A DNA stretch of 64,000 nt from Brachypterus glaber (lineage: Eukaryota > Arthropoda > Insecta > Coleoptera > Kateretidae). Below, piece after piece: positions 54,429 to 64,000 of this stretch. The notes under the pieces were generated by a model. The model worked only from the letters and a program-made list of their open reading frames with translations. It did not search any database and was not told the DNA's origin. A program made the position numbers and the translations under genes. Numbering within the stretch: the first letter of the stretch is position 1; every line of letters starts with the position of its first letter. The stretch covers positions 18,803,589 through 18,867,588 of the forward strand of contig OY294048.1 of the NCBI GenBank assembly GCA_958510825.1, in the 5' to 3' direction.

Positions 54429-54760
54429 TAGATTTTAATAGTTTGCCGTCTATAAGGGACTAAAATTTATTTTGATTAAATAAATAAATAATAAAAAGTT
54501 ATTCAAAACCGACAATGGCGTTTTCAAAAAACTTGCATATTTCGTGGATTCAAGATATAAAACTTGCATATTTCATGGGTTAAAAATAATAAAATTATAA
54601 ATTTTTAATCTTGTTTTGTTATTTAGAAAGGGGTGGGGACTTTTTTTATGAATGAACTTTTTTTTTAGTTTTGAGAAAGGGTGGGATCTTTTTTTTTTAG
54701 TCATGACCTTTTTTTTTCGAGGAAAAAAGTGTTTTTAGGCTAAAAAAAGTTGTAGTTTTT

Positions 54761-54885
54761 TATAGTTTACACTTCGCATGGTCGAGGAATTAGTGACAGA
54801 GGGGTTTTCTACGAGCTCTCGCTACAAAATAGCACATGGTTTTAACTAACCCGGTCCCTGACACCGTGACGCCACTACTGGAGGG
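54761..54885 (-). repeat. Terminal fragment of the CCCTCCAGTAGTGG element
   Basis: The reverse complement matches 15222-15340: 'ccctccagtagtggcgtcac', 'gtcagggaccgggttagtta', 'agcgagagctcgta', 'gtcactaattcctc'. It is followed outward by TTAA. The other end of the element was not found nearby. Confidence 0.8.
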
Positions 54886-55698
54886 TTAAAAGATTTGTGG
54901 TCCTAAAGTATTCAATCAAATAGTTTTAGCCAATTCGATATGGTCCAGAAACACGTAGCCGATTTATATTGTTATTTGATTGATTATACAATTAATCATA
55001 GCCATATATTCTTGTGAACGCCATATTTACAGAGCCAATCAATTATAACAAGCCTTGAAGATAGTTATTGCTTCGCATTTTATAGTTTAGTCCTTGAAGT
55101 TGCAAGAAGTTTTAGTCCAAACGTACAACTTAATTTATGTTGTATTGGGATATTTCTTTTTTTTTACTACCTATTTATTTTTTTAAATGTACCTATTTTA
55201 TTTTTTAATCCACTTATTATATTTGTACTGAAAAAATTACATTAAACGAATATTTTATTTTTTTTGGGAATTGTTTATAAAATTTGGACAGATTAATATT
55301 TTCAATAATATTAAACTTAAAAAAAAAATGAAATTGGTCAGAGTTTTCCTTCCACTGTTTTCGATTACGATTAAAATTTTAGCCCCCAGCTCTTTTATTT
55401 GGTGGGATTCTTTTTAATTTCAAAAAGCTTCGTAATTTTACTAAGATTAATTTTTCTTAAAAATTTATCGGATTTTAGTTCCTTGCGTTCCTTGAGTTAT
55501 ATAATTAATAAAATAGCGAAAACAATAAGGTACCTTATTTATATAATAGCAGTTAAAACTTTTAAAGGACGGAAAATCTTCATTACTTTATATATTTTAG
55601 TTCTGGCGTGTAGAATTATCTAATTTCTCGGCCATTTTCCTTACCTTGGCCCCAAAATATATTGTTAAAATTGATTTTTGTTGCTGGCTTCTTCTGCT
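54886..55698. other. Intergenic sequence, no gene seen
   Basis: A/T-rich with T runs. The short open frames are low-complexity. Confidence 0.5.
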
Positions 55699-55844
55699 TT
55701 TTCTTCTTCTTCTTCTTCTTCTTCTTCTTCTTCTTCTTCTTCTTCTTCTTCTTCTTCTTCTTCTTCTTCTTCTTCTTCTTCTTCTTCTTCTTCTTCTTCT
55801 TCTTCTTCTTCTTCTTCTTCTTCTTCTTCTTCTTCTTCTTCTTC
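55699..55844. repeat. (TTC)n microsatellite, about 49 units
   Basis: About 146 bases of pure TTC repeat. All open frames here (poly-Lys, poly-Glu, poly-Leu, poly-Ser, poly-Phe) are artefacts of the repeat. Confidence 0.97.
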
Positions 55845-56321
55845 GTCAAATTTTTGTTTCTTTTTAATCACTACTGTTTCTTTAAATTCTACTGGTTATT
55901 TTTAAGCACTACTGTTGGTTGCTGGCTTATATGAAGAATGTTGACACATTTGACAATTGAAAAAAATATGTTTCAAACAAAATGACTATTGTACTTAGTT
56001 TTATATATCTCTGACTTAGTTAAGTCTTCAAATGAATTCAGTGACAAGTTTGATTTAAATGGTACAATTTTTGGGTGTATTACTTTTTAAAGATCGCAAC
56101 TGTACCTTGGTCTTGCAAAATCCGGTAATTTCAATTTGATTTCGTGTGTTGACTCCGGCTGTCGCACCCCTAAGTACGGATAGTGCCAAAGCCTATAAGG
56201 GAAAATAATATTACTTAAAACTTTCCTTGGAATTTGTACAGCATTAAAAAGTTTTATTTGTTTTAACTTATCAGGAAGGAAATTTAGTGAAATATTAAGA
56301 AGTTTATTTGAGACAGAAATA
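55845..56321. other. Intergenic sequence, possible LINE shadow
   Basis: The minus strand around 56090-56330 reads LLNISLNFLPDKLKQIKLFN, loosely like the tail of a LINE ORF2. There is not enough to call it. Confidence 0.3.
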
Positions 56322-58850
56322 ATCACGGTGCCCGGGAAGGAAGATTTAGTTTGACTTTCTAATAACCCAAATTTTATTTTATAGCATTGTTACATGGTGC
56401 TTGGGTATTACTTTTACCAAATTTAAAAAAATCTATGGGGCCGATCATTTTTTATTTACGGAAAAACCCCCGCATATAGGGTCGGGTGGTTCCTAAATTT
56501 CGAAAATTTGAAATTTAAACGGGCCACCTCCTCATTTCATTTTTTCCTGTAAAAGCATGCTTCAGACCAAATTTTACCAAAATCGAACAATTCCTAGCTG
56601 TCGCTACCAGCAAAAAAGAACATTTTCTTGTAAAATACATACACGGTGTATTTGAAATAGCGTAGGAAATTTTAACAGATGATTCTACATTATAAAATAT
56701 GACAAAAAGTTCCTATAAACATATGTCTAAAAATGCGTCATAAGGGAGCTACGCCCCTTTGAAAGTGGCTAAAAAAATCTGTTTTTATTTAATAACTCAG
56801 GAACCCTTTGAGATATATCAACGAGGTTTTGCAAGTCAACTAATCCTACCAAGGCCCGTTTTTATGTGTTATTTTCATGTACTTATTTCAACCAGGGGTG
56901 TGCGAAACGGGGGGGGCTTATCAGTTTTTTGTCCCAAACTTTTTTCTGTGTAACTTTTTTGCAATTTTATTTTTGAAATATGATTCCTCAGGTCAAAATA
57001 CATAAAAAAGGTACTCTTGTTGTAATACTGTAGGATTAACCGTTTTCGAGAAAAATTCATTTGAAGGTGAAATTCCACGGTTCGAGGACAAAAAATTAAA
57101 TACTAAAATGTTGAAAACCAAAATTTTAATGATGCAGCGCGAATGTACATTAAAAACTAAGAAAAAAACCTCATATACAGGTACTTCCAAAAATCAATCC
57201 TAATGGAGCTATGGTCTCCTAAATATGCACCATTTTTAAAGGGCTATGGTAGCTTTAAAAGCGTTTTTTCGACCTACATGTATGGAAACTTTTTTTCTTA
57301 GTTTTTGATGTAGAATAACATTGCATCATTAAAATTTTGGTTTTCGACATTTTAGTATTTAATTTTTCGTCCTCGAACCGTGAAATTTCACCTTCAAATG
57401 AACTTTTCTCGAAAACGGTTAATCCTACAGTATTACAACAAGACTACCTTTTTTATGTATTTTGACCTGAGGAATCATATTTCAAAAATAAAATTGCAAA
57501 AAAGTTACACAGAAAAAAGTTTGGGACAAAAACTAATAAGGCCCCCCCGTTTCGCACACCCCTGGTTTAAATAAGTACGTGAAAATGACATACAAACTTG
57601 AGCTGAGTTATTAAATAAAAACCGATTTTTTTAGCCAATTTCAAAGGGGCGTAGCTCCCTTATGACGCATTTTTAGACATATGTTTATAGGACCTTTTTG
57701 TCATATTTTATCATGTAGAATCACCTGTTAAAATTTCCTACCCTATTTCAAATACACCCTGTATATTTTTTCGAAAATTATTGAAATACATATTATAAAT
57801 GGATAAATTTAGGTTTAAAATAATCTAGGTTAGTTACTTAGTCATGGTCATAGATGGCCCACCACCTATGAATCTAAATATCAATTTAAAAAAAAAAAAA
57901 AAAATAAAATTTTTCCACTTTCCTTGCAAGATTTCACTTATAAATCTTAAGTTGGTATTCGTCAAATATTTTTTTTATTGCTCCCCATCTATAGCTAGCT
58001 GAAATATTATAAAAATTTTATATTGACACAACTTTTTGACATTTACAGAGGGAAATTTCTTTCAAAAGTTTGACTAGTGACCCTACTGCTTACAACTTAC
58101 AAATAATAAAGGCAAATCAAAATGTTGTTGTTGCATAATTCGTGGTCCAAATTTTAAATTAATGTTGTAGAGCGCTCAAAAGTTAATTAGGATTAGGGTA
58201 AATTTTAACATATTTTGAACGAATTTTCATAATGTAGTTAAATGTCAAAAAGTTGTGTGAGTATAAAATTTTTATAATATTTCAGCTAGATATAGGTGAG
58301 GAGCAATAAAAAAAAAAACATTTGACGAATACCAAAGTAAGATTTATAAGTGAAATCTTCGAAGGAAAGTTTGAAAATTTTTTCAATTGATATTTCGATT
58401 CCTACGGGGTGGACCACGTTGCCCCCATGCCACCTATGACTATGACTTTTATTAAACAACTAACCTAGATTATTTTAAACTCAAATTTATAAATTTATAA
58501 TAAGTATTTCCAATAAGTTTTGAAAAAATGTATTCATTTTACAAGAAAATGCTTTTTTGCTGGTAGTGACCTCTAGGAATTGTTCGATTTCGGTAAAATA
58601 TGGTCTGAAGCATTTTTTTACAGGGGAAAATAAAATGAAGGGCTGGCCCGTTTACATTTCAAATTTTCGAATTTTAAGAAGCACCCGACCCTATTTGTGG
58701 TTTTTTTTTCCGTAAATAAAAAACGATCGGTCCCATAGATTTTTTTAAAATTTGGTAAACGTTATACCCAAGACCCATGTAACAATGCTATAATATATAA
58801 TTTGAGTTATTCGAAAGTCAAACTAAATCTTCCTTCCCGGGCACCGTGAT
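56322..58850. mobile_element. 2.5-kb nested palindrome (two foldbacks inside a third)
   Basis: The outer arms 56322-56642 and 58523-58850 begin and end ATCACGGTGCCCGGGAAGGA / reverse complement, with AATA on both sides. Inside are two adjacent foldbacks. One is family alpha (about 56643-57772; 'gtgtatttgaaatagcgtag' facing 'ctaccctatttcaaatacac'). The other is an unrelated foldback (about 57773-58522; 'ataatctaggttagttactt' facing 'caactaacctagattatttt'). The alpha part is itself nearly symmetrical about 57200. No coding sequence is seen. Confidence 0.88.
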
Positions 58851-59239
58851 AATATAAACTTTTAAAGTCTAATTTGATTATAATCATAAGAAAGATTTTT
58901 GCAAACAATATAGAAAAGTTTTGACGTAATTTATGAACAGAGTTGATATCTTTCATTACAACAGGGTCGTTTTCAGTGTTTTACTTATTTTGCATACCCA
59001 TTTTAAAATCTTTTTAAGGGCGCTGAAACTATATTAATTTTAACTCCACCCCAGGGTTGGCGCGGGGCAAAGAACTGAATCTGATAATAGTATCATTTTG
59101 GTGAAAATTTCAGAATTTGAATAAAAGTCCAAACCAAAAAAAAAATGTTTTTTTTAATGATAGTAAAATGGGAAATTTCTTTCAGCTTTTTCCGATTTTT
59201 TTAAAAGTAAACCCCTTATAACTTTTTTGTTTTTGGGGG
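58851..59239. other. Intergenic sequence, no gene seen
   Basis: A fragment of the 'ggggcaaagaactgaatctg' repeat type (59045-59090). Nothing else. Confidence 0.45.
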
Positions 59240-59440
59240 GATTACTTTAAAAAATAATAGGGATCTTCCCCTCGTAAAACTTTTCGGGCAGACGGACATA
59301 TAAAAAAGTTGCTTATTTTTTCATGAAACAAATTTATATCCAAGAGTTTTTTGTCTGGGACTTTTTTGAACATTTTTGGAAATTCGAAACTACCGTATAA
59401 TATTATTCTGCGCAGGCTCTGTGAATAACATAATAAGTCC
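59240..59440 (-). repeat. 'cacagcgc' repeat family, copy 3 (inverted)
   Basis: 'gatcttcccctcgtaaaact', 'cagacggacatat', 'ttcatgaaacaaatttatat' and 'aattcgaaactaccgtataa' are the reverse complement of the phrase order at 62378-62640. Confidence 0.75.
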
Positions 59441-59812
59441 ATTAGTTAAGAGGTAATTGAATAAATATGAAGTAAATTTACTGTAATCCTGAAGTAATCG
59501 TTGTAGAACTCTGGTTTGGACTTTTTTGCAGTGTAGTATAAAAAATTAAGCGGCGCCTTCGCCAAAATTGTAAAAATTACCAAGAAAGAGCAGTAGTATT
59601 TATACATCAAGATGCTGTAATAGTATATTAAAGGACAAGTTACATAAGACACTATTTGGGCGCACGCGTCCATGTTTGAAGAGAAGCGGTGAGTTTTTAT
59701 AATATAAAATTATTACACTATCCGCCTAAACCAGAGGTTTGTGTTGCGAAATAAGAACTATACATTTAAAAATTGTATATAAACTGTAATCAAAATATTA
59801 GTTTATACAGTT

Positions 59813-61225
59813 GAATAGAATAGAATAGAATAGTTTATTAGTCATGTATGGCTATATAAAAAAAGTCATACCTAAAAGCTAAAATACATAATGGTAGTTA
59901 AAAATAGTACAAAAACTGATAAAACAGTTTATTTGTGTGTACAAAATATTTGGTTGTATATGGCCAATTGAATTATTTGGTTGTGACAAATAAATTTTAT
60001 TTCTATTTTGTTCCCATAAATAAATGATTTTGAAATTAAAATATTTATTTACATGAATTAAATATTTATTTGACAGAAATAAAACAAATAACAACCAAAT
60101 ATTTAATTGGCCATATCCAAATAAATCTAAATTATTTTTTTATCAGTGTAAGTGTTAAAAATAAATAATGTTACATACACAAATAAATATAAAAATTAAG
60201 ACAACACATATTCATTTACAGAATAAAAACATTTTTCCAGAAGAAATCTTTTAACTTCTTTTTTGAAATTGTTAGAATTAGGTATATCCCGTAAATTTTT
60301 TGGTAATTTATTATAAAATTGTATACAGTTGTATAACGAGGATATTTTAAAAAAGCTAGTTTTGTGCTTTGGAATGCGCAAATCGAAACCAGATCTTGCA
60401 GGATAGAAATGCACGTCCGAATTAACTACAAACTTACGTTTTACAAAAAGGACGCATCTGTAAATAAACAAACTAACAACTGTAAGAATATTTTTATGTT
60501 TAAAGGTTTCTTTGCGACTTTCCCTAAACTCCAAATTAAAAAATAAACGCACAAGCTTTTTTTGTGCAATAAAGACTCTATCAATACTCTTAACAAAACC
60601 CCAGCTGATTACATTGTATGATAAATATGAGAATGCTAAAGAGTAATAAATATTTAACAGTCCTGCCTCATTTAGATAGTCTCTCATCTTTGAAATAGCA
60701 AAGTACGCACTGTTAAGTTTTTTGCATACGAAATTAATGTCTCTCCCAAGAAAGATTGCCATCAAACATTACGCCTAAGAATTTGGTATCTTCACTAAAT
60801 GTAATAGGTACATCAAAGTTGATAATACTTTTTCTATTGTAAAAATTAATAGCAACAGTTTTGGAATTGTTTAATATTAAATCATTTCTTTGACGCCATG
60901 TTTCAAAGTCTTGCATTACTTGCTGTATTAAAGTACGTAGCTCTTCCAGAGATGTAGCATAAAGTAAAATTGTGGTATCATCCACAAATAAAATTATTAA
61001 ACCATTGCGTATATGAAGCGTCAGGTCATTAATGAAGATTAAAAACAAATGAGGACCTAAAATTGTTCCTTGAGGTACGCCTAATTTTACAAAATATGTT
61101 TTGGATTTAATTAATCTATCCAATTTTATAATGAGTTCCCTATTTGACAAGTAAGATTTTAGCCATTTTGAGATGTTTTTTGGTATGGGCATTTCTGTTG
61201 TAAAGGGAAGGAGCTGTATGAACAC
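59813..61225 (-). mobile_element. 5'-truncated LINE with (TTCTA)n tail
   Basis: The minus strand carries ORF2 from 61225 to 60196, a 3' UTR of about 380 bases, and the tail 'gactaataaactattctatt' with four TTCTA units ending at 59813. The UTR contains several 'aaataaatatttaatt' and 'ttggccatat' phrases that could pair with each other. The 5' end is lost at or near 61225. Confidence 0.85.
60196..61225 (-). pseudogene. LINE ORF2 (reverse transcriptase), one frameshift
   Basis: The first part reads ISKWLKSYLSNRE, KLGVPQGTILGPHLFLIFIN and LFVDDTTILLYA (catalytic DD, with Val where most have Ala), then FLGVMFDGNLSWERH. The frame shifts at about 60745 and continues INFVCKKLNSAYFAISKMRD to SLYNCIQFYNKLPKNLRDIP and the stop after NEYVLS. 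A one-base change restores continuity, so decay is slight or the shift is an assembly error. Upstream ORF2 and ORF1 are absent. It is a different family from the LINE at 43544. Confidence 0.87.
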
Positions 61226-62377
61226 AGTGTGTATATTAAGGTTAGAAAAAAATAATAATTAAATTGGAAGCCAAGGAGTATAAACAAAAGTAAATTATGA
61301 TTTTATTGTACAAAAATATTATAAAAGTAGTTTATATCAGAGTGTAATATATAGTTTTTTAGATCACACTTGCGCTTAACTTTTTTTAAGTTTTTAATAT
61401 GTTTAGGAATTCTAATTAACTTATTTGTAAATGATTAACTTATTTGTAAATGATTGTGAATAAATGAATGTCATGCTTTGAATTCGGTAGTATAATCTTC
61501 ACATGGGATGGTAAATTTGTGCTCACTTGCTGCCAGGGCAGGGAAGGGGGAAAGCTTCCCCGACGACCGGATCGGGGAAGGGGCAGGCACACAGTGGGTC
61601 AGGAATAAGAAACAAGGCAAAATTGTGAATTTTTGCATACGACTATTTTTGATTCCGCTGATTTCGAATAAAATAATGAAAAATTTCAACAAAAATATTC
61701 CGTGCCATTAGGGTGGTCCAAAATTTTATTTTTGTTTCGATCTTTCTAAGCATGTGCCAAATGTCTCGTTTTGATTACGTTAATGTAGAGCCATGTCTAA
61801 CTCAAAAATTAAAAATGGCGGAGACAATATTACGCATCGGTTTTCAAGAAATTTTTTTTTTGCTTGTATGTAAAGGTCATCGAAACGTTAAAACTATAAG
61901 TTTAAATCATAAACATTAAAAAACACCTTTTGTCAATTGTCCCTTTTTCTTTATCTATGGAAAAAAAATGTTAGTTTTTGCTAATAACGGACAAAAATAA
62001 TAAAGTTGTATTTTTTGCATAGATATTTACAACAAGTTAAGTGGTTGTTCTGATGCTTGGTTTCAATAATCGTTTTTTTTTTTTTTTGCTTTTTTATACT
62101 TCTGTTAAGAAAGAATATTAAAATATATGTAGATTACGCTAATAAAATATTTTGACGAAATTCTTCTAAAAAGTTACATATTTATACTATAAAACTTACA
62201 TATATTTAATACATCAAAAAAAACTTTAAGCGAGTTTTTTTCAAAATTCCATTTTTCAAAACGGTTCCAGCGATTAAAAAAAACTATTTAACATATTGAC
62301 TTAAATCTTTCCGCAATTTATCGAAAATCATGTTGGCGAGTTAGCTAATGTATAATTTTTGTTCAACGGCTTGGTTA
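61226..62377. other. Intergenic sequence with a G+C-richer patch
   Basis: 61520-61610 ('ggcagggaagggggaaagct', 'cgaccggatcggggaagg') stands out. 61707-61790 is the counterpart of the repeat at 23100-23200. 61400-61460 contains two copies of 'cttatttgtaaatgatt'. No gene seen. Confidence 0.5.
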
Positions 62378-62700
62378 TTATACTATTCACAGCGCCTGCG
62401 CTAGAATTGTATTATATGGTAGTTTCGAATTTTCCAAAATTTTCAAAAATCGCCATAGGCAAAACCTTCTTGGATATAAATTTGTTTCATGAAAAAATAT
62501 TAAACGTTTTTCTTAAATATTCGTCTGTACGTCTGTCCGTCTGATGTCACGATTTTTGTAAAGACGATAACTCAAGAAAGAATAATCTGACCGACTTGAA
62601 ATTTTCAGGAAAAATCAAGTTCTACGAGGGAAAGATTTCTATTGTTTTTAAAAGTTATCTCCACTAAAACAATAAATTTTTGGAAGTTAAAATATTTTAA
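62378..62700 (+). repeat. 'cacagcgc' repeat family, copy 4
   Basis: 'attcacagcgcctgcgctag', 'ttatatggtagtttcgaatt', 'gtacgtctgtccgtctgatg' and 'gacgataactcaagaaagaa', the same order as copy 1. The trailing 'cccccaaaaacaaaaaagtt' is at about 62805. Confidence 0.8.
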
Positions 62701-64000
62701 AAACCCAAATAAGTTGAAAGAAAATTTGGAATTAAGTAACTTTTTTAGGAAAAATTACTTTTATATAAGGATCAAAATCTACCAATTTTGAAAGTAATCC
62801 CCCAAAAACAAAAAAGTTATGGGTGGTTATTTAAAAAAAAAATAATAAATATCATTTTCAAAAAAAAAACTTTCTTTTGGTTGGGAATGGGCTTGATTGA
62901 TTTTTTCACTGGCCCGGAATTCGATTAAAAAACGCCATTGTGCACAACTTTAGTTTTATTTTTAGTTTTTGTCAATCCATTTTACCTTATTTAGTATTTT
63001 TATGACATTTTGACTTTAAATTACTGTCACGTGCCCTAATCTGTTAAAATAATCTATGAAGTTGGTCAGGTGTGCGAATAAATAATGTGTTAAAATAAGG
63101 ATTATTTTATAAATTTTCTTTTTTTAAGTTGGTACCTAAGTAGTTTTAACAAATATTCAGGTTTTATATTAAATATACATATAATATATACATATAATAT
63201 ATTATATTAAATATACATATAATATATGTATTATATATATTATGTATTTAGGGCTCCTTAATTTTAAAACATGCTATAAGTTTTTTTACACCTCATTTGC
63301 AATATGTCGCAAGTGGCAAATAAAAACAAGCTTTAAAAAACTTTAATCTGCAAAAAGTTTCTCAACAGTGTGATTTTAACATGTCGTAAGCGAAAAATAG
63401 GCCCACAAAAATCTAAGAAAATTAAAAAATCTATCGTTTAAATCTATTTCTCTTTTGAGTCAATCTGACAGTGTATTTTCCTAATGAAGTACGTAAATTT
63501 AACAAACAGCTTAATTTTTGAGATTTTGGTGCAACTCAAAGTTCCAAAAAATTGTACCGTTTAAACCTAACCACATACAAAAGTCAAATGAAGTCAAAAG
63601 TGTCAGTCAGGCAGACAGAAAACTTCACATTGATGCACTCTAATTTACGCCAGCAACAAAAACTAATACTAGCACTAGCACCAACAATAAGTTATAAAAG
63701 CTCAAAATCCAACTTTTGGTGGGGGTGGAAGTTAGCTTTTCGAAAAAAATCAAAAATCGATCACCGAGATATCAGCACTTAAAATTCCTGGATCCGTCGT
63801 TTTTTAAAATTATCTACGCCACTGTTGCACATCTTTATTTGCAAATTCCAAAAGAGCGGTCAGCACTGTAAACATTTCGTCAAACGAAAGTCACAAATCG
63901 GAGTTAATACGTCTTTGGAAATGGCCGACATTGTGTAAATTATGGCCTCGACCATCCTTATCAATACGGATTCTCGTTAGTCCCGAGATGAAAGACGCCG
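62701..64000. other. Intergenic sequence, no gene seen
   Basis: 63165-63245 is a low-complexity 'atatacatataatatat' tract. The last 150 bases (63850-64000) are somewhat less A/T-rich, but I recognise nothing there. Confidence 0.5.

Noticed and set aside
55616..55934. Poly-Lys, poly-Glu, poly-Leu, poly-Ser and poly-Phe ORFs
   Set aside because: All are translations of the (TTC)n microsatellite.

Overview
The window reads as A+T-rich nuclear DNA of an insect, possibly a beetle. It has one multi-exon host gene with GT-AG introns, and the rest is dominated by transposable-element debris: homopolymer runs, microsatellites, foldback repeats and 5'-truncated LINEs. I cannot name the species. A 200-N assembly gap lies at 1040-1239.

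The only host gene I can support is the 3' part of a kainate-type ionotropic glutamate receptor on the + strand. Eight exons lie between 5813 and 40291 and encode 395 residues: the end of ligand-binding segment S1, M1, the M2 pore loop, M3, S2, M4 and a short basic tail. All exon phases agree. The exons for the amino-terminal domain and most of S1 are not visible and presumably lie upstream of base 1. The seven introns are about 1.5 to 10 kb long and are filled with repeats.

Layout. 1-5812: upstream sequence with several repeat families, including a 424-bp element (2966-3389) whose apparently identical inverted copy sits at 29609-30032 in the fourth of these introns. 5813-14140: exons 1-3, two nested foldback structures, a tRNA-derived SINE, and a foldback that carries a frameshifted Cys-rich gene. 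14141-24473: LINE and Tc1 relics, piggyBac-like MITEs, foldbacks, and a repeat that may contain decayed copies of the M3 exon, then exon 4. 24474-31592: a Jockey-like reverse transcriptase (RT) relic and a Tc1/mariner element with 0.7-kb terminal inverted repeats (TIRs) inserted in a (TA)n tract, then exon 5. 31593-40510: exons 6-8 and the 3' UTR, with tandem 370-bp repeats. 40511-64000: no host gene seen. This part holds a LINE with an open RT reading frame (43544-44470), a frameshifted LINE (59813-61225), foldbacks with recognisable target duplications, a 138-bp tandem array inside a foldback, and a 2.5-kb nested palindrome (56322-58850).

The biology is one neuronal receptor gene whose introns and downstream flank have collected many generations of mobile DNA. 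The most distinctive features are the abundance and nesting of long-armed foldback elements, two insertions that can be checked against related empty sites within the window, and an Ala at the Q/R-site position of the receptor pore. All repeat alignments were made by eye, so boundaries not stated as exact are good to about 10-50 bases.
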